The notes: generated from the letters alone by a model not told the origin. A DNA stretch of 64,000 nucleotides from Aureliella helgolandensis (GCF_007752135.1 NZ_CP036298.1:620001-684000); one strand, 5' to 3'; positions 45,415 through 54,175 are shown, numbered from the stretch's first letter. A program made the numbers and translations.

Positions 45415-47811
45415 TTATCTTCCTTTCGAGTTTGCCTCGGCCATCAGCTGCTTGGTCACACGAGCAATGACGCGACTCGGTAGCACGGACGTCGGGCCAC
45501 GTTGTGTTTCGGTACGGCCTCGACTGGCGATCGCGATGCCACGAATGCGACCTTCCACGTCAATGACGGGGCAGCCGACCTCGTGCAGGAGAAGTTGGAT
45601 ATCAGTATCGAAGACTGCATTGAAGCCGGATCGCCTCGGTGAGTCGTGCTTGCCTATCATCCAAGAGTTTTCCACGCTCGCACGTGGTAAAGGTGTTCGC
45701 ACTTCCATGGGCGCTCCCTTTCGAAGAAGTGCGATTGATACCAAATCACCGGTGCAGTAGTCTTTAAAATTGGATGCTAATATTTGAGTTAATCTTGCAA
45801 TGTTCGGAGTTGCGTGGGCGTTGATGGAAACGATGATGTCGTTGCGTTCAAGCTTTGTTCCTTCGGTACTCAGGTTGATTTTGTTTCGCCATCCGCCACC
45901 CAAACGAATAATCTTCACTCCATCTTGCGTATCGACGGTGGAGTCACCCGTCCAAGCGGGTTCGGGTGGGATCGCACGCGTTTGGATAGAGACGATTCCC
46001 GGTTGAAGAACTTGATCAGGACCAACTCCGCAGAGGATTTGCATCATGGATGGTGGCTCATTGTCGGAAAATTCGACGTCCACAAGGCCGACGACTTCAA
46101 TCTTCAACAAGGCGAGGTCATTCTCTTGTGACTCTGCCCGTTTGTCGGCGTCGACGATTGACCCGTCGGCCAATCGGCAACTCACCTCCCCGTCCAGAGC
46201 GCTCGCCTTGGTGAGAATCCATCCGCCAGCGTCAACGATGGTTCCGATGCTGACAGGCTTGGAATCAACCAGTACTTCCACGACCGACTGGGCAACTGCC
46301 TTGCTCTGAGCGACGAATCGCCTTCGAAGCGGATGAGGCAATCCAGTCGCGGTGTCAATCGACTCAACCTGTTTCAAATCATCCCATTGCACCTTGGCGA
46401 CTTCCGATCGGACACCTCCGGCAAGATTGTTTAGTACGGCGACGTACTGACCATTTTGGTTAAAGATTCCGCCTCCGGACATTCCACCGTTTCCATTGAA
46501 GTATTCCGTAACCAGTTCGGGACTCCACAGAAAATAGCTCGGTATTTTTACGGCGGTCGAGTTGATGAGAGGTGTTCGGGCCGTCGAAAATTGACGGCTT
46601 GGTCCATCGATAGCCGGATAGCCGCAGGCAACCAGTGGATCTCCCGGATTCAATGACGACGTATCGGCGATCTCCGCGAATGGCCAGGAGCCTGTTGACG
46701 TGATCTTTACGAGTCCAACATCTGAAATCGGATTCGTACCTAGCGTGACTGCGTCAAGATCGCGCCCGTCCGATAGGCAGACTGTCACTCGCTCTCCCGG
46801 CAACTGAGAAGTATGTCCGCACGTCAGGATGTACCCGTCCTCCGATACAATTACCCCGCTCCAACGGTCGTAGTGTACTCCGTCATATGCGAGTCGATCT
46901 TTCGATATCAGCCGCACAGTCGATTCCTTTGCAATTTCTTTTGCCTTCGAGATTTTGGCATCAGCCATTGAGGCGGGTGTTTTGACTGGCCCAAGTACAT
47001 CCTCCGTCTTTCTCCCTCGAAGCATCTCAGGGTGGTCTCCGGCGTTAATGCGGTAGATGGAGTCCGGATTGGGCGGATATCGAATCCAATCGAGATTCTT
47101 TCCAGCAAAAAGTTCATCGCGATTGGCAAGAAACTTCTCCACTGCAGTCACGTAGCTCTGGTCGTTGACGCGACCGGTGTCAATGCCGAGTAAACGGCCG
47201 TCCATGTCAATGACGGCAGCATCCTCGAAAAAACCCGGAAAACAGGTTGTTGTGAACCAGCGGTTTGGCACGCTACGGTCAATGAACCCGAACCTTGCCG
47301 TCGGTGACGAATCAAATTTCGTATCGCCGCGCGGTGTGTAACCGATCACCAGACAAGGTTCTCCGGCCTTTAAATCTTTGGTCGACCCCAATTGGATCGC
47401 CTTTAACGAGCCCTCTTCTTTGATCTTCATAACGCCGAGATTCCATTCCACCGACCAACCCGCAGGCTTTGCGGTGACGGTTCGGCCATCGATCAAATGG
47501 ACTTTCACCTCATCCGATCTGGCACCACCCCTCACCACAATATGCCCGTCAGACGATACGATGACGCCGGTCTTGTTTACCTTGTCAGCCGTTTCGATCC
47601 GCACGATCGACTCGCTGACTTTCTGGTAGAGTTTTGGCAAGCCTTCTAAAGAGGACTCCATCGCAACAGATACTAACGTCGTCTTTTCTCTTGTGCCTTT
47701 GCGTATCGCATCGTCAGCTTGCACCGACGCCGTGGTGAGAGAGGTTACCGCAGCGAGCAGCAGGAGTCCCAAACAGGAAGGGAGTCGAAAGTTAACGCTG
47801 TTAATTTCCAT
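45415..47811 (-). CDS. Exported protein with three trypsin-like domains and a PDZ-like segment
   Basis: From the ATG at 47811 the protein has 798 residues with a signal peptide (to about residue 32). Three trypsin-like domains follow at about 58-230, 290-480 and 500-790. Only the middle one has a full triad: His333 in LTCGHTS, Asp364 in ISDVGLVKI and Ser445 in GGMSGGGIF. In the first, the His is missing and GFFEDAAVID stands where GNSGGP belongs; in the third, LTKASAL and EVGCPVIDVEG replace them. Domain three has a PDZ-like segment (residues 648-708, EGTKLERNDIIVSINAHATP). The frame reaches 48138, but that part crosses an attC site. At 2.4 kb it is the largest cassette gene here. Confidence 0.82.
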   Translation of the reverse strand: MEINSVNFRLPSCLGLLLLAAVTSLTTASVQADDAIRKGTREKTTLVSVAMESSLEGLPKLYQKVSESIVRIETADKVNKTGVIVSSDGHIVVRGGARSDEVKVHLIDGRTVTAKPAGWSVEWNLGVMKIKEEGSLKAIQLGSTKDLKAGEPCLVIGYTPRGDTKFDSSPTARFGFIDRSVPNRWFTTTCFPGFFEDAAVIDMDGRLLGIDTGRVNDQSYVTAVEKFLANRDELFAGKNLDWIRYPPNPDSIYRINAGDHPEMLRGRKTEDVLGPVKTPASMADAKISKAKEIAKESTVRLISKDRLAYDGVHYDRWSGVIVSEDGYILTCGHTSQLPGERVTVCLSDGRDLDAVTLGTNPISDVGLVKITSTGSWPFAEIADTSSLNPGDPLVACGYPAIDGPSRQFSTARTPLINSTAVKIPSYFLWSPELVTEYFNGNGGMSGGGIFNQNGQYVAVLNNLAGGVRSEVAKVQWDDLKQVESIDTATGLPHPLRRRFVAQSKAVAQSVVEVLVDSKPVSIGTIVDAGGWILTKASALDGEVSCRLADGSIVDADKRAESQENDLALLKIEVVGLVDVEFSDNEPPSMMQILCGVGPDQVLQPGIVSIQTRAIPPEPAWTGDSTVDTQDGVKIIRLGGGWRNKINLSTEGTKLERNDIIVSINAHATPNIARLTQILASNFKDYCTGDLVSIALLRKGAPMEVRTPLPRASVENSWMIGKHDSPRRSGFNAVFDTDIQLLLHEVGCPVIDVEGRIRGIAIASRGRTETQRGPTSVLPSRVIARVTKQLMAEANSKGR

Positions 47812-47963
47812 GGGACTGCTTCGTTGCGTACTGTGGTCGAAAGTGCTGCTAGGAATTAAGGGTTGCGATATACTCTGCGTGCCCATCGTACCACCGATGA
47901 ATAACGCTATCGCCCTCAAGCACGACACTATCATCGCGATGGTGACTCGCGTTCGTCTTCCGC

Positions 47964-48055
47964 CGGATAACGGTAGGGTTGACCGGGTGCGAACGGACGA
48001 TTGACCATCTGGAAACCCAATGTTGAGCACTCCGGTCCAACCGATGGTTACCCGC
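47964..48055 (-). repeat. attC-like site 14
   Basis: CGGATAACGGTAGGGTTGAC and CGGGTGCGAAC pair with GTTGAGCACTCCGGTCCAAC and GATGGTTACCCG. It lies inside the over-long frame of the protease-like gene. Confidence 0.83.
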
Positions 48056-48305
48056 CGACCTCTTGCTCGACCTGAATCAACGATCGTATCGCCTCGGGCG
48101 CAAGGTCCGCACCGTTTGGCCAGCAAACCGTTTTGCATACCGGGTCTAACGCAAATTTCGCAAATGCTGTGGGGTCTAGCAAGGGTAAAAAGACCGGACC
48201 AGTAAGCAACGGTCTTAAGTCAACCGTCGCGGAGCAGCCGTCATTGAATCGGACCGAGAGGGAAGAGGGGCCGGCAAGTTCGGCTTCGAGAATGTGTAGA
48301 ATCAT
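48048..48305 (-). CDS. DUF2442 protein (cassette)
   Basis: 85 residues. LSVRFNDGCSATVDLRPLL, GPVFLPLLDPTAFAKFALDP and TVCWPNGADLAPEAI match the DUF2442 pattern well. It follows the DUF4160 gene by 5 bp in the same cassette. Such pairs are widespread on mobile DNA and look like toxin-antitoxin modules, but no activity is established to my knowledge. Stop in the right core of attC-like site 14. Confidence 0.85.
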   Translation of the reverse strand: MILHILEAELAGPSSLSVRFNDGCSATVDLRPLLTGPVFLPLLDPTAFAKFALDPVCKTVCWPNGADLAPEAIRSLIQVEQEVGG

Positions 48306-48310
48306 CGGTA

Positions 48311-48571
48311 TCAGTCCAGCGGTTCGATAGGCAGCAACGGTTGTTGAGATTCGGCAAGTGCCCAGTCGGCCAGAAGCTCGTCGCGATGGAGTTCACGCCA
48401 TTCGGCAACAAGTTTGCCAGCTCGTCGTGGCAGGCTTCCTTCCAGTATAGCACCACTGCGAATGTCGATCACCGCTTCCGAGTCACCGTATATCGCGTGA
48501 AAATACGGAGGATTGTGGTCGCGGTAGTAGATGTAAACGGCGATGCCGTAGAATTCGGAAATGCGTGGCAT
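48311..48571 (-). CDS. DUF4160 protein (cassette)
   Basis: 86 residues. MPRISEFYGIAVYIYYRDHN and PPYFHAIYGDSEAVIDI are the DUF4160 signature; a conserved HNPPHFHA-type segment here reads HNPPYFHA. It is first in a two-gene cassette with DUF2442. The short acidic C-terminus (ALAESQQPLLPIEPLD) abuts the partner's start. Confidence 0.88.
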   Translation of the reverse strand: MPRISEFYGIAVYIYYRDHNPPYFHAIYGDSEAVIDIRSGAILEGSLPRRAGKLVAEWRELHRDELLADWALAESQQPLLPIEPLD

Positions 48572-48604
48572 CGCTCAGCCAAGTAAGTGTCGTAGGATTT
48601 CAGT

Positions 48605-48692
48605 CGGGTAACGGCAACCATAACCCAGTCGCCGAGGTTGATTATTTAGAAACAACGACGCCACCGGCGACTTGGGTTCATGGTATGGTTCC
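48605..48692 (-). repeat. attC-like site 15
   Basis: GGGTAACGGCAACCATAACC and CAGTCGCCG pair with CGGCGACTTGGGTTCATGG and ATGGTTCC, one bulged base. Confidence 0.82.
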
Positions 48693-49187
48693 ATCCGTTT
48701 CTTGCATATATCGCGGCCAAATTTCTTCGGCCTCGTAAGCGTCGCAGGGAAAATCCGGCTCTAGCGCTGCTCGAAGCCAAAAAGCGTTGAAGTCAAGATT
48801 CGGGTTGATCATCCGAGTGCGAACATCGGGAGGATGAGTTACACCAGACTCGGAATAGTATTCCCAGAATTCGTCGTGATTCACGATAAACATCATGCCT
48901 GTTGCCAGTTCAGTAGCAATGTGGTCGCCGCTCGGTCCGTATGCCAAGTTCAGGTAGCCCGAATCACAGAAAACCCCGTACGGTTCGCCGGTGTTGTGAT
49001 ATATGAGTTCTGCCACCGAGGAGAATTCGAACGGACCAAGTGCAACAGGCTGTACCGTGTAAGCCTGCACTAATTCCTCTTGGAGCCAAGCAGGAACACC
49101 CTTTTCGGTGAGAAAGTCGGCAATTTCCCGACTCATTTCGCCGGACTTGATGTTCGAGTGAAGGCTAAGGATAAGGTCTTTCAGCAT
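48678..49187 (-). CDS. SMI1/KNR4 (SUKH)-like protein (cassette)
   Basis: 169 residues. FEFSSVAELIYHNTG, GVFCDSGYLNLAYGPSGDHI and ELATGMMFIVNHDEFW follow the SUKH pattern, where a strand-rich centre presents G-D-x-I and an aromatic/acidic strand. SUKH proteins include many immunity proteins against polymorphic nuclease toxins, but no toxin is visible in this window. The C-terminus (DGTIP) reaches into attC-like site 15. The family call is tentative. Confidence 0.5.
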   Translation of the reverse strand: MLKDLILSLHSNIKSGEMSREIADFLTEKGVPAWLQEELVQAYTVQPVALGPFEFSSVAELIYHNTGEPYGVFCDSGYLNLAYGPSGDHIATELATGMMFIVNHDEFWEYYSESGVTHPPDVRTRMINPNLDFNAFWLRAALEPDFPCDAYEAEEIWPRYMQETDGTIP

Positions 49188-49200
49188 CTTGTTTCAAAGG

Positions 49201-49291
49201 ATGGAACGGCGGAAATCACCAAGTTCCGTGGTTGATTGGGTGTTCAAAATCGATTGGCCAACGGAACTTCGGTGGATTTCTTAGTTCGTCC
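49201..49291 (-). repeat. attC-like site 16a
   Basis: GGAACGGCGGAAATCACCAA with GTTCCGTGG pairs with CGGAACTTCGGTGGATTTC and TTAGTTCGTCC. Confidence 0.78.
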
Positions 49292-49325
49292 GCTTGGCCG
49301 AAAGGAATCTATGATGACGGAAGGC

Positions 49326-49610
49326 TTAACGAGGTCGTTTCAATACGATCACGATTTGGTCCGAGTTCTTCGCGGGACTATGGAAGTATGGCTGGACGAG
49401 CACTCCGTCATACTGCCACCCTCGATTTGCGTGCTTGTTTAGCTCATCTGCGTAGTTATCCATATTTGCATTCAAGTTGAGAGTCATGTATTCCCATCGT
49501 GCCGACGCATCTTGTGGTTGGGCATTCGCTTGTGGGAAGAAAACATACCCACAAAGTAAGAGAGTAGACAGGACAGTCGGTACAGTCATCGATGCCAATC
49601 TGTTGCGCAT
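49326..49610 (-). CDS. Secreted DUF4177-like protein (cassette)
   Basis: From the ATG at 49610 the product has 94 residues: signal peptide MRNRLASMTVPTVLSTLLLC to about AQ at 30, then WEYMTLNLNANMDNYADELN, NRGWQYDGVLVQPYF and IVIVLKRPR. The W-E-Y start, the L-N-x-x-G-W-x-x-x-G core and the final V-L-K-R are those of DUF4177. The longer frame to 49745 overlaps an attC site. Confidence 0.72.
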   Translation of the reverse strand: MRNRLASMTVPTVLSTLLLCGYVFFPQANAQPQDASARWEYMTLNLNANMDNYADELNKHANRGWQYDGVLVQPYFHSPAKNSDQIVIVLKRPR

Positions 49611-49660
49611 CACGTTACTCCTTTGAAGCTTTGAATGTTGGATAGTGATGATCTTATAAG

Positions 49661-49753
49661 GACGAACGGTAGAAATCACGGGGAACGGGCGAACGACTTG
49701 CAAGCAAACGAGAAAACGGACCACCCGTTCTCCCGTGCATTTCATGGTTCGCC
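49661..49753 (-). repeat. attC-like site 16b
   Basis: GACGAACGGTAGAAATCACG and GGGAACGGG pair with CCCGTTCTCCCGTGCATTTC and ATGGTTCGCC; clear extrahelical base opposite the GTGCAT. Confidence 0.83.
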
Positions 49754-50179
49754 ACCCGGTCTCGTTCCATCATCGGAAGGCATTTCGTCTTCTGGAACCA
49801 CCATGCAGGTGTATTCGGTCATGCCCTTTGACGCATGACATGTCATAGACCATCGAAGCAATACCGCATTAGTCGTTTTTCCATTGACGGTCAGAGTTGC
49901 GTATCCCTTCATGCCGGGAGATTGATTGAAGTATACCAGTTCACGACCCTCAACCCACACACCGGTTCCCGTGTGGGCGGTGGGAATGTCAATATCGGTG
50001 TTGACCCATGCATTTGTGCGAAACTTGGTGCCGGACGGAAGCGTGATGATCCCCTCGTACTTGCACTCAAAACGGGTGTTACGCCAAAGCTTGTTGGTTG
50101 TGTAAACCGAATACGCTGAGATCAACAACGCAAACACGGCAGTCGCGAGCAGTAACGATCGTACGCTGTATCGCTTCAT
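49742..50179 (-). CDS. Membrane-anchored protein of unknown function (cassette)
   Basis: From the ATG at 50179 the product has 145 residues. MKRYSVRSLLLATAVFALLI is a membrane anchor with the S-V-R-S-L start common in this array. The rest is a beta-rich domain (FRTNAWVNTDIDIPTAHTGT). The C-terminus (DDGTRPGGEP) lies in the attC site. No family recognised. Confidence 0.6.
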   Translation of the reverse strand: MKRYSVRSLLLATAVFALLISAYSVYTTNKLWRNTRFECKYEGIITLPSGTKFRTNAWVNTDIDIPTAHTGTGVWVEGRELVYFNQSPGMKGYATLTVNGKTTNAVLLRWSMTCHASKGMTEYTCMVVPEDEMPSDDGTRPGGEP

Positions 50180-50191
50180 GCAAATCCTGTT

Positions 50192-50286
50192 GGCGAACGT
50201 TTGCGATAACTTAGCGACGAGATTCATCATACAAGCAGACCAGCAGTCGTTGCTTCGTCGCTTAGGTGCATCGCTTGGTTATTCCG
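50192..50286 (-). repeat. attC-like site 17
   Basis: GGCGAACGTTTGCGATAAC and TTAGCGACGA pair with TCGTCGCTTAGGTGCATCGC and TTGGTTATTCC. Confidence 0.82.
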
Positions 50287-50299
50287 CGTTTCCGTACGT

Positions 50300-50653
50300 T
50301 TATGTGTCAATCGGAGGTATAAGTATCGCAAAGTCTGAACGACGAACTAGCCGCAAATCGTCAAAATGGACGACTAAAGATCCATACTCCGCCTTCACGG
50401 AAAGTTTTAGTCTCGTGCCTACACTATCTAGCGTGCCAGCAATCCAGACAGCTGGAAATTCATCAAATGTTCCCTTGTAATCGGTGGCATTTGTTAGCAA
50501 GAGAACGTATTCATCGAGCGTGATAATCACTCGCCCACCTGTTCGCTGCACGTTTTCGATAACCATATCGTGAAATGAGTATCGCTTCCAGAATGCATCT
50601 AGCAGTTCGGCGTTGCTTACCTTGTTGTTCTCCCTGCGTCTGTTTCGTGGCAT
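50300..50653 (-). CDS. Small soluble protein of unknown function (cassette)
   Basis: 117 residues with no signal or membrane segment. AFWKRYSFHDMVIENVQRTG and RVIITLDEYVLLLTNATDYK are alternating strands as in small immunity-type or DUF-fold proteins, ending VHFDDLRLVRRSDFAILIPP. The ATG at 50653 lies 36 bp after the next attC core. No family recognised. Confidence 0.55.
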   Translation of the reverse strand: MPRNRRRENNKVSNAELLDAFWKRYSFHDMVIENVQRTGGRVIITLDEYVLLLTNATDYKGTFDEFPAVWIAGTLDSVGTRLKLSVKAEYGSLVVHFDDLRLVRRSDFAILIPPIDT

Positions 50654-50688
50654 CGAATTAAGGATTCGCGGTGAGATGAGTTGAGCGG

Positions 50689-50779
50689 GACAACGGTGCC
50701 GATCACTCCGTCGGCGAGGTTGATTTGGTGGTAAATCTGGCTAAATGTCGCCGACTGCCGTGCATCGGATTGTTCTCGG
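50689..50779 (-). repeat. attC-like site 18
   Basis: ACAACGGTGCCGATCACTCC with GTCGGCGA pairs with TCGCCGACTGCCGTGCATC and GATTGTTCTCGG. Almost identical to site 35. Confidence 0.83.
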
Positions 50780-51171
50780 GCCTGGATCGCTAGGGCCAGG
50801 AGTTTCGGTCCGACCGTGGTCATTATAGCAAACGTGATTTAGGATCAATCAGGACCGCCTGGGATTGCATCGAGTCATCCGGGCGAGTCTGGGCAATCCT
50901 GCAGGGCTGCGACCGGACCTTCCCTGACCGAACGACTCAGCACCTGCATGGAGCGTCGATGGTTTTAGTACGGTTGGACTTTCCCGAAGCAATCGCATTC
51001 GAGCGGATGGGAAAAGTGCTTCCATTGCCTAAAGACTGTTTGATCTTCGTTCAGTCTTCCTGGCTAGCATGTCCGTATGGCAACACGTTTTCACGTCTAG
51101 ACTTCGTTCCTCTCGGTGACTACTGGGCAACCGAAATAGACTCAATGACCGAGCAGTTCTTTGCATCTGAG
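50692..51171. repeat. 480-bp gene-less cassette, copy A
   Basis: The unit from the AAC of one site to the AAC of the next is 480 bp. It matches 63118-63597 at high identity, with most differences in the last 30 bp. Plus-strand frame MVLVRLDFPEAIAFERMGKV is open in this copy, but stops early in copy B, and the minus-strand frames also differ, so no conserved protein is supported. Confidence 0.82.
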
Positions 51172-51259
51172 AACGCCCCAAATCACCCGGCGGCGACGAG
51201 AGATTGTCCATTTCAAATCGCCCGACTACGCCGCTCGGGTGCATGTTGCGGTTATGCCT
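51169..51259 (-). repeat. attC-like site 19
   Basis: GAGAACGCCCCAAATCACCC with GGCGGCGACG pairs with GCCGCTCGGGTGCATGTTGC and GGTTATGCC. Loop AGATTGTCCATTT as in site 24. Confidence 0.8.
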
Positions 51260-51263
51260 ACGG

Positions 51264-52328
51264 TCAGGTCCGTGAACCCCGCCGCAATAGATTGACGATC
51301 GTCTGCCGCTCTCGCGAGCGTTTGTCCACGATATCCTGGGCAATTTTTCCCGATTTATCTATGATGGTTGCGTCCGCTCCATGTTCTAGAAGTATTTCTA
51401 CGGACTTGCGTTTGCCAAGGTGCGCCGCGCGAATTAACGCGGTTGAAGCAAAGTAGCTGTCGCAAACACGATTGACGTTGACACCTTCATTCAAGAGCAA
51501 TTCCAAACATTTGGGATTACCTGCCGCTTGAATCAGAAGAGAGTTGCCCTTCACATCTGTCGTTTCCGGCGGCACCCCTGCCTTTAACAACAGCCTCAGC
51601 AGCTTTGGGTCATTGAAATTCCCATACGGGTACTCGTGGTTGCCGAGCAGGCTTAAATCATTCCCACATGCTTCCAATTCCACTTTGATCTGATCGAATA
51701 ATTGATCGCGTTCGGGTTTCGCCAGAAGACGAAGGAGTTTCTTTAGATTCGGTCGCTCCTGCTTGTCGGGAGTCGCGACGGTGCCTGTTACTTTAACAGT
51801 TGACCTCCTCGATGCACCTGTCCTGGACGGAGCAGAGCCCATCTTCTCGACCATTTTTGCAGCAGTGGAAATTCGTTGCTCGTTCCCCTTCTTGGTCGAC
51901 GCCTTCGGCCGCCACGCCGTTCCTTCAGTCTGCGTGCACTTTGATCTCAGTGGAAACCGCAGTTCCACGGCAAGGCCGGTTGAAGCGGAAAGTTCATTAA
52001 AGCATCCAGCGCCGATCCCGTCCGTGAGTTGTCCCGCAAAATCCTCCCGTAATGCGCTGAGCTCTTTGCGAGACAGCCGTCGTTGGCTATCGACCTCAAC
52101 AGCAATAGTGAGGTGACCTTTCTCATCCAGGACCAAGCGTGGGTGCCCGCCACGCATTGCGCATTCCTCAGCGAAGGCCAGTTCGGCGTAATTCAGCACG
52201 GAGTCAGAATAACATGCGAGGCCATCGAGTTTTCGTGTGAGCGGTTCGGATGAGACGATTGCACCGTCGTGATCGGCCAATTGAGCCTGCAAAGAGTTCA
52301 ACGTCTTGTATCGCATTTCATTGACCAC
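51264..52328 (-). CDS. Ankyrin-repeat protein (cassette)
   Basis: 354 residues, soluble. The N-terminal 200 residues match no family I know and include a Lys/Arg/Thr-rich linker. Residues about 225-345 are three ankyrin repeats: NDPKLLRLLLKAGVPPETTD, GNSLLIQAAGNPKCLELLLN and STALIRAAHLGKRKSVEILL followed by EHGADATIIDKSG. Ankyrin repeats bind other proteins; in accessory DNA they occur in effectors and in immunity proteins. A second start exists 4 codons downstream. Confidence 0.82.
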   Translation of the reverse strand: MVNEMRYKTLNSLQAQLADHDGAIVSSEPLTRKLDGLACYSDSVLNYAELAFAEECAMRGGHPRLVLDEKGHLTIAVEVDSQRRLSRKELSALREDFAGQLTDGIGAGCFNELSASTGLAVELRFPLRSKCTQTEGTAWRPKASTKKGNEQRISTAAKMVEKMGSAPSRTGASRRSTVKVTGTVATPDKQERPNLKKLLRLLAKPERDQLFDQIKVELEACGNDLSLLGNHEYPYGNFNDPKLLRLLLKAGVPPETTDVKGNSLLIQAAGNPKCLELLLNEGVNVNRVCDSYFASTALIRAAHLGKRKSVEILLEHGADATIIDKSGKIAQDIVDKRSRERQTIVNLLRRGSRT

Positions 52329-52336
52329 GTTTTAGT

Positions 52337-52429
52337 GGCATAACGTCACCCGTCACCGAGTACGGACGATCGAGTTTCCATTTGTAAAACCGCGCAAGCC
52401 GTACTTCGGTGCACGGGATGGTTATCGCA
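52337..52429 (-). repeat. attC-like site 20
   Basis: GGCATAACGTCACCCGTCAC and CGAGTACGGA pair with CCGTACTTCGGTGCACGGG and ATGGTTATCGC. Confidence 0.83.
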
Positions 52430-52949
52430 ATCTGTCCAGTACGGTTGGCCATACAACGACGATGGCGAATGCTACGCATATGGCAAGGCCCCAGAGCATT
52501 GCGCCGTACAGCAGTGCGACACCAAACGACCACCAGATTGTACAGGAAATAACGACCATCGCCAGGATCGCATACGGCGTTATGAAAGCAGTAACACGTG
52601 AAAACCGTGTATGCCTATCTGCCTCCAGCAGCGCCAATGGTGGCCCGCAAATCAGGATGCCAAATGTCAGAGCCATTGCGTTGAAGAACCAGTGCGCGTA
52701 ATCGAAGCGGTAAGCAACGTGACCGCGACGATCAACGTAGAGTTCATTCTTGCAGTTGCGGTTGTAAAAGCCGATGAATTCGTCGCGAAGATCCCATTGG
52801 TCAACGCACGACTGATGGCACGCGGCGTCGTCGAGGACGGCAAATCGCAGGTCGTCGATGCCCCACTTCGTCATGGCGAATGTGTCGCGCATGGGATCGG
52901 CGATTGATTCACCGCAAAGAGCGCACGGCATTCCAGCGTTTACCAACGC
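52422..52949 (-). CDS. Membrane protein with N-terminal zinc-finger-like segment (cassette)
   Basis: Read from a GTG at 52949 with GGAG 7 bp upstream the product has 175 residues; an ATG follows at 52931, and the frame reaches 52982 inside an attC site. MPCALCGESIADP and DDAACHQSCVDQW give a C-x-x-C...H-x-x-C pattern that could bind zinc. Two or three membrane helices follow (MALTFGILICGPPLALL and later). Unknown function. Confidence 0.62.
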   Translation of the reverse strand, partial: ALVNAGMPCALCGESIADPMRDTFAMTKWGIDDLRFAVLDDAACHQSCVDQWDLRDEFIGFYNRNCKNELYVDRRGHVAYRFDYAHWFFNAMALTFGILICGPPLALLEADRHTRFSRVTAFITPYAILAMVVISCTIWWSFGVALLYGAMLWGLAICVAFAIVVVWPTVLDRLR

Positions 52950-52970
52950 CACGGGAATTCTCCATCTCTG

Positions 52971-53063
52971 CGATAACGGCAACCATCACCGAGTGGCCGC
53001 CAAAAAAGTCTCGAACGCCGAGGGCCGCTGATCGGCCACTGCGGTGCATGGTGGTGTTAGCGC
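52971..53063 (-). repeat. attC-like site 21
   Basis: CGATAACGGCAACCATCACC with GAGTGGCCG pairs with CGGCCACTGCGGTGCATGG and GTGTTAGCGC. Confidence 0.83.
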
Positions 53064-54070
53064 TTTCGGTCATGTTCGTCGATTTCCGCAAACGACTTGT
53101 ACTTGAGCGTTACTCGCGTCCGTTCTTTTGTTCTTTCACTCATTCCTAATCGCAGCATGTCTTTTGCAGGGTTGCGAAAGAGTAAGATGAATTGCTGGTC
53201 CTCATGGATCGGTCTCTCCGTAGTTGAATTCCATTCTGATGATCCTAGGGCGGTTTTGTAATATGAGGTGATCTCATCAACGCTTCCCGCGGCGACCAGC
53301 TCAAGGTGATTTTCGTCAGACTGATACAGAATCGATTCCGAATTGGGAGGCACCGGCAAGTCAGCTGGCATTTGGGTAGTCCAGTAGGCAATCCTGGTTA
53401 GCCCTGGCTGCCGCAAGCTTGCGACTGACGCGGTTAGTAGCACAGCGTTCTTCTTCATATCCATCACATCACCTCTAGTGCCATACGGTTGCCACCCTTG
53501 TTCTATCAGCAGCGCACGAACTGACTCTCTCGTCTCGTTAACGTTGGTCGTGGCCTCAGAGTCCGCGACGTTATAGGCTGTTTTAATGTATTTTGCGTCG
53601 CCAGGTACCGGCAACTTGCTGGTATTGACGTTGCCATTGTTTTGCAACTTCACCACGGCCTTTCCTCGTTCATCATGCATCTGAACAGTCACATAAAGAT
53701 GAAATCCTGAACGAGTGAATTGCCCGTCTCCGTCGGGTAGCTCCTGCCACTGCCGCTCCAGCAGATTGCGGCGTTGAAACTCATACTCGCTTCTCACATC
53801 AAACGATTTCAGACCAACCACATATTCCAAGCGCGCGACAGATCTGGCATGTATTGCTAAAACGTTTGGCAGGATTGGAAAAGTCGAGAGATCGATTGCT
53901 TTAGCTGCTTCCGCCACAGACGCGGGCTTTCTCAACTCCTGGTCCGTGGTTTTCGGTTCGCCCTTTGCACTTTCCTGAAGGTGCGGAGTGTTCGGAGGTA
54001 CTTCGTGCGTGCACGAAACTGAAGTACACACCAGGCCCATAAAAAGTACTGCTAGGAAAGCTGATTTCAT
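53057..54070 (-). CDS. Lipoprotein of unknown function (cassette)
   Basis: 337 residues. MKSAFLAVLFMGLVCTSVSC is a lipoprotein signal with lipobox S-V-S-C. The mature part has two similar halves, each with strands such as FHLYVTVQMHDERGKAVVKL and LLTASVASLRQPGLTRIAYW, and a segment ENHLELVAAGSVDEITSYYK reminiscent of domains that take part in envelope stress or surface assembly. No family can be named. Its stop lies in attC-like site 21. Confidence 0.68.
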   Translation of the reverse strand: MKSAFLAVLFMGLVCTSVSCTHEVPPNTPHLQESAKGEPKTTDQELRKPASVAEAAKAIDLSTFPILPNVLAIHARSVARLEYVVGLKSFDVRSEYEFQRRNLLERQWQELPDGDGQFTRSGFHLYVTVQMHDERGKAVVKLQNNGNVNTSKLPVPGDAKYIKTAYNVADSEATTNVNETRESVRALLIEQGWQPYGTRGDVMDMKKNAVLLTASVASLRQPGLTRIAYWTTQMPADLPVPPNSESILYQSDENHLELVAAGSVDEITSYYKTALGSSEWNSTTERPIHEDQQFILLFRNPAKDMLRLGMSERTKERTRVTLKYKSFAEIDEHDRKR

Positions 54071-54079
54071 TTCTATGCT

Positions 54080-54171
54080 CGATAACGACTGCGGTCACCC
54101 AGTCGCGGCGAAAGATTTTCCATTGTCAAACCGGCCGATTCCGCGACTTAGGTGCATCGCTTGGTTCGTCG
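54080..54171 (-). repeat. attC-like site 22
   Basis: CGATAACGACTGCGGTCACC with CAGTCGCGG pairs with CCGCGACTTAGGTGCATCGC and TTGGTTCGTC. Confidence 0.83.
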
Positions 54172-54175
54172 GTCT

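Noticed and set aside
47812-48138. N-terminal extension of 109 codons on the three-domain protease-like protein
   Set aside because: It crosses attC-like site 14 and precedes a clear signal peptide that starts at 47811.
50959-51456. Plus-strand frame of 165 codons over the 480-bp cassette
   Set aside because: The second copy of the cassette has an early stop in this frame, and the last third lies opposite the ankyrin gene.
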